Shown here: one piece after another, positions 14,218 to 15,364 of the stretch
Numbering within the stretch: the stretch's first letter is position 1
Layout: each line of letters opens with the position of its first letter
From: Brevundimonas sp.
GTDB lineage: Bacteria > Pseudomonadota > Alphaproteobacteria > Caulobacterales > Caulobacteraceae
Direction of reading: 5' to 3'
NCBI GenBank assembly: GCA_031119155.1
Contig: JAVHYH010000057.1
Coordinates: 1 to 15,364, forward strand
Length of the DNA stretch: 15,364 nucleotides
Notes under the pieces: generated by a model
Databases searched by the model: none
What the model saw: only the letters and a program-made list of their open reading frames with translations
What the model was told of the DNA's origin: nothing
Translations under genes and position numbers: made by a program

Positions 14218-14421
14218 CCTTGTCATCCCGGACAGCGCGACGCGCTGATCCGGGACCGGACTGCCGTAAAGACTTCCCGTCCCGGAGAGCGCAGCTCATC
14301 CGGGACAAGCGCCGAATGCCCCTCCCCGTGTCCCGGTTCAGCCCTTCGGACTGCCCGGGACGAACTTCACTGCTCCCGCTCCGTCCCGGCTCTCCGCTTC
14401 GCTCCGGCCGGGATGACAAGG
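14218..14421. repeat. REP-like palindrome cluster between gcvH and gcvPA
   Basis: A 204-bp non-coding block is bounded by a perfect 14-bp inverted repeat, CCTTGTCATCCCGG (14218-14231) and CCGGGATGACAAGG (14408-14421). Inside are tandem hairpins with the same TCCCGG/CCGGGA core. The first is 14226-14255, with inner CAGCGCG/CGCGCTG. The second is GTCCCGGA-GAGC-gca-GCTC-a-TCCGGGAC (14279-14306), the third is GTCCCGG...CCGGGAC (14330-14361), and the fourth is CCCGGC/GCCGGG (14385-14412). The layout resembles REP/BIME or small non-autonomous palindromic elements. It has no coding potential. The right end carries AAGGTGA (14418-14424), the probable ribosome-binding site of gcvPA. Confidence 0.85.
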
Positions 14422-14432
14422 TGACAAGAACC

Positions 14433-15364
14433 ATGCGCTACCTTCCCCTGACGCCCGACGATCGCGCGGCCATGCTCGCCGCCATCGGCGCCAAATCCGT
14501 CGATGACCTGTTCGTGGATGTGCCGCAGGCGGCGCGCCGCGAAGGCTTCGTCGATCTGCCCCGCGTCGCGGGCGAACTCGAGGTCGAGCGGGCGCTCGGC
14601 GCCATGGCGAACAAGAACGCCTCGGCGGGCTCGGTGCCCTTCTTCTGCGGCGCCGGCGCCTACAAGCACCACGTCCCGGCCACCGTGGATCACATCATCC
14701 AGCGGTCGGAGTTCCTGACCAGCTACACCCCCTACCAGCCGGAAATCGCGCAAGGCACACTGCAGTACCTGTACGAGTTCCAGACCCAGGTCGCGAACCT
14801 GACCGGTATGCCGGTGGCCAACGCCTCGCTCTATGACGGCTCGACCGCCATGGCCGAGGGCGTGCTGATGGCGACCCGCGTCACCCGCCGGAACAAGGCG
14901 ATCATCTCGGGCGGCGTGCATCCGCACTATGTCCGCGCCACCGAGACCGTGGTTCACGCCGTCGGCGTCGAGACCCAGGCCCTGCCCGCCGCCGTGGACG
15001 CGGAAGCCGCCGTCATCGACGCCATCGGCCCGGACACCGCCTGCGTCGTCGTCCAGACCCCGAACGTGTTCGGCACCGCGACCGACGTCACCAAGATCGC
15101 CGAGGCCGCCCACGCCGCCGGCGCCCTGCTGATCGTCGTGGTCACCGAGGCCGTGTCGATGGGCCTGCTGAAGTCGCCCGGCGAAATGGGCGCGGACATC
15201 GTCGCGGCCGAAGGCCAGTCGATCGGCAACGCCCTGAACTTCGGCGGCCCCTACGTCGGCCTGTTCGCCACCCGCGAGAAGCTGATCCGCCAGATGCCCG
15301 GCCGCCTGACCGGCGAGACCGTGGACGCCGACGGCGAGCGCGGCTTCGTCCTGACCCTGTCGAC
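14433..15364 (+). CDS. gcvPA: glycine dehydrogenase subunit 1 (P protein, N-terminal half), partial
   Basis: This gene is truncated by the window end; 310 codons are present of the roughly 450 usual for the subunit. Together with GcvPB it forms the PLP-dependent P protein that decarboxylates glycine and loads the aminomethyl group on GcvH. Family signatures are MRYLPLTPDDRAAMLAAIG, FFCGAGAYKHHVPA, YTPYQPEIAQGTLQYLYEFQ, ANASLYDGSTAMAEG, QTPNVFG and GEMGADIVAAEGQ-IG-LNFGGPY. The PLP lysine belongs to subunit 2, which should lie beyond 15364. The likely Shine-Dalgarno, AAGGTGA, lies at the edge of the repeat cluster. The split P protein is the common alphaproteobacterial and Gram-positive arrangement, unlike the single-chain E. 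coli form. Confidence 0.96.
   Translation, partial: MRYLPLTPDDRAAMLAAIGAKSVDDLFVDVPQAARREGFVDLPRVAGELEVERALGAMANKNASAGSVPFFCGAGAYKHHVPATVDHIIQRSEFLTSYTPYQPEIAQGTLQYLYEFQTQVANLTGMPVANASLYDGSTAMAEGVLMATRVTRRNKAIISGGVHPHYVRATETVVHAVGVETQALPAAVDAEAAVIDAIGPDTACVVVQTPNVFGTATDVTKIAEAAHAAGALLIVVVTEAVSMGLLKSPGEMGADIVAAEGQSIGNALNFGGPYVGLFATREKLIRQMPGRLTGETVDADGERGFVLTLS

Noticed and set aside
15359..15364. window ends exactly at GTCGAC (SalI site)
   Set aside because: Such sites are frequent in high-GC DNA, and the reading frame of gcvPA runs through it normally. I take it as coincidence or a clone edge, not biology.
1..15364. mobile element, phage, CRISPR or defence island
   Set aside because: No transposase, integrase, repeat-spacer array or defence-family motif is visible. 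Codon use is even and nearly all genes are housekeeping, so the only mobile-like item is the REP-type cluster at 14218-14421.

Overview
The window reads as a stretch of core chromosome from a high-GC alphaproteobacterium. Caulobacteraceae, and perhaps Brevundimonas, is the best guess. The reasons are strong G/C preference at third codon positions, several candidate promoters that resemble the Caulobacter housekeeping pattern (TTGACG-like box, 12-14 nt, GCTAnAwC-like box), tandem-aptamer glycine control of a gcvT-gcvH-gcvPA operon with a split GcvP, and short exported proteins of Caulobacter type. The genus assignment is inference. I see no phage, insertion sequence, CRISPR array, tRNA or rRNA.

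Region 1 (1-3087). A minus-strand class I glutamine amidotransferase-like gene diverges from a small antibiotic-biosynthesis-monooxygenase-fold gene. That gene converges, 4 bp apart, with minus-strand rlmJ (23S rRNA m6A2030 methyltransferase). rlmJ diverges from a plus-strand gene for bacterial DNA topoisomerase IB.

Region 2 (3092-7798, all minus strand; read from right to left). ispH comes first, then a lipoprotein with an MliC-type lysozyme-inhibitor domain fused to a DUF4232-like domain. These are followed by kbl and tdh, which overlap by 4 bp and form the threonine-to-glycine pathway, and then an OGFr-domain gene. The OGFr-domain gene has an excellent Shine-Dalgarno but apparently starts at CTG. 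The Tdh is unusual because all four structural-zinc cysteines are replaced while the catalytic zinc ligands remain.

Region 3 (7948-12363, plus strand). An exported protein of unknown function lies 1 nt from argS. Next come a deaminase of the adenine-deaminase type, a small membrane protein overlapping it by 4 bp, and a small exported beta-rich protein ending in a clear intrinsic terminator.

Region 4 (12394-15364, plus strand). A tandem glycine riboswitch precedes gcvT-gcvH-gcvPA, and gcvPA runs off the window. A cluster of palindromic REP-like hairpins bounded by a perfect 14-bp inverted repeat separates gcvH from gcvPA and touches the gcvPA ribosome-binding site.

Two blocks connect metabolically. 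Kbl and Tdh turn threonine into glycine and acetyl-CoA, and the glycine-sensing gcv operon turns glycine into CO2, ammonia and methylene-tetrahydrofolate. I see no defence system or wholly new multi-gene system. The most interesting points are the zinc-lobe-less Tdh, the CTG start of the OGFr gene, the possible riboswitch-RBS pairing and the repeat cluster inside the gcv operon.
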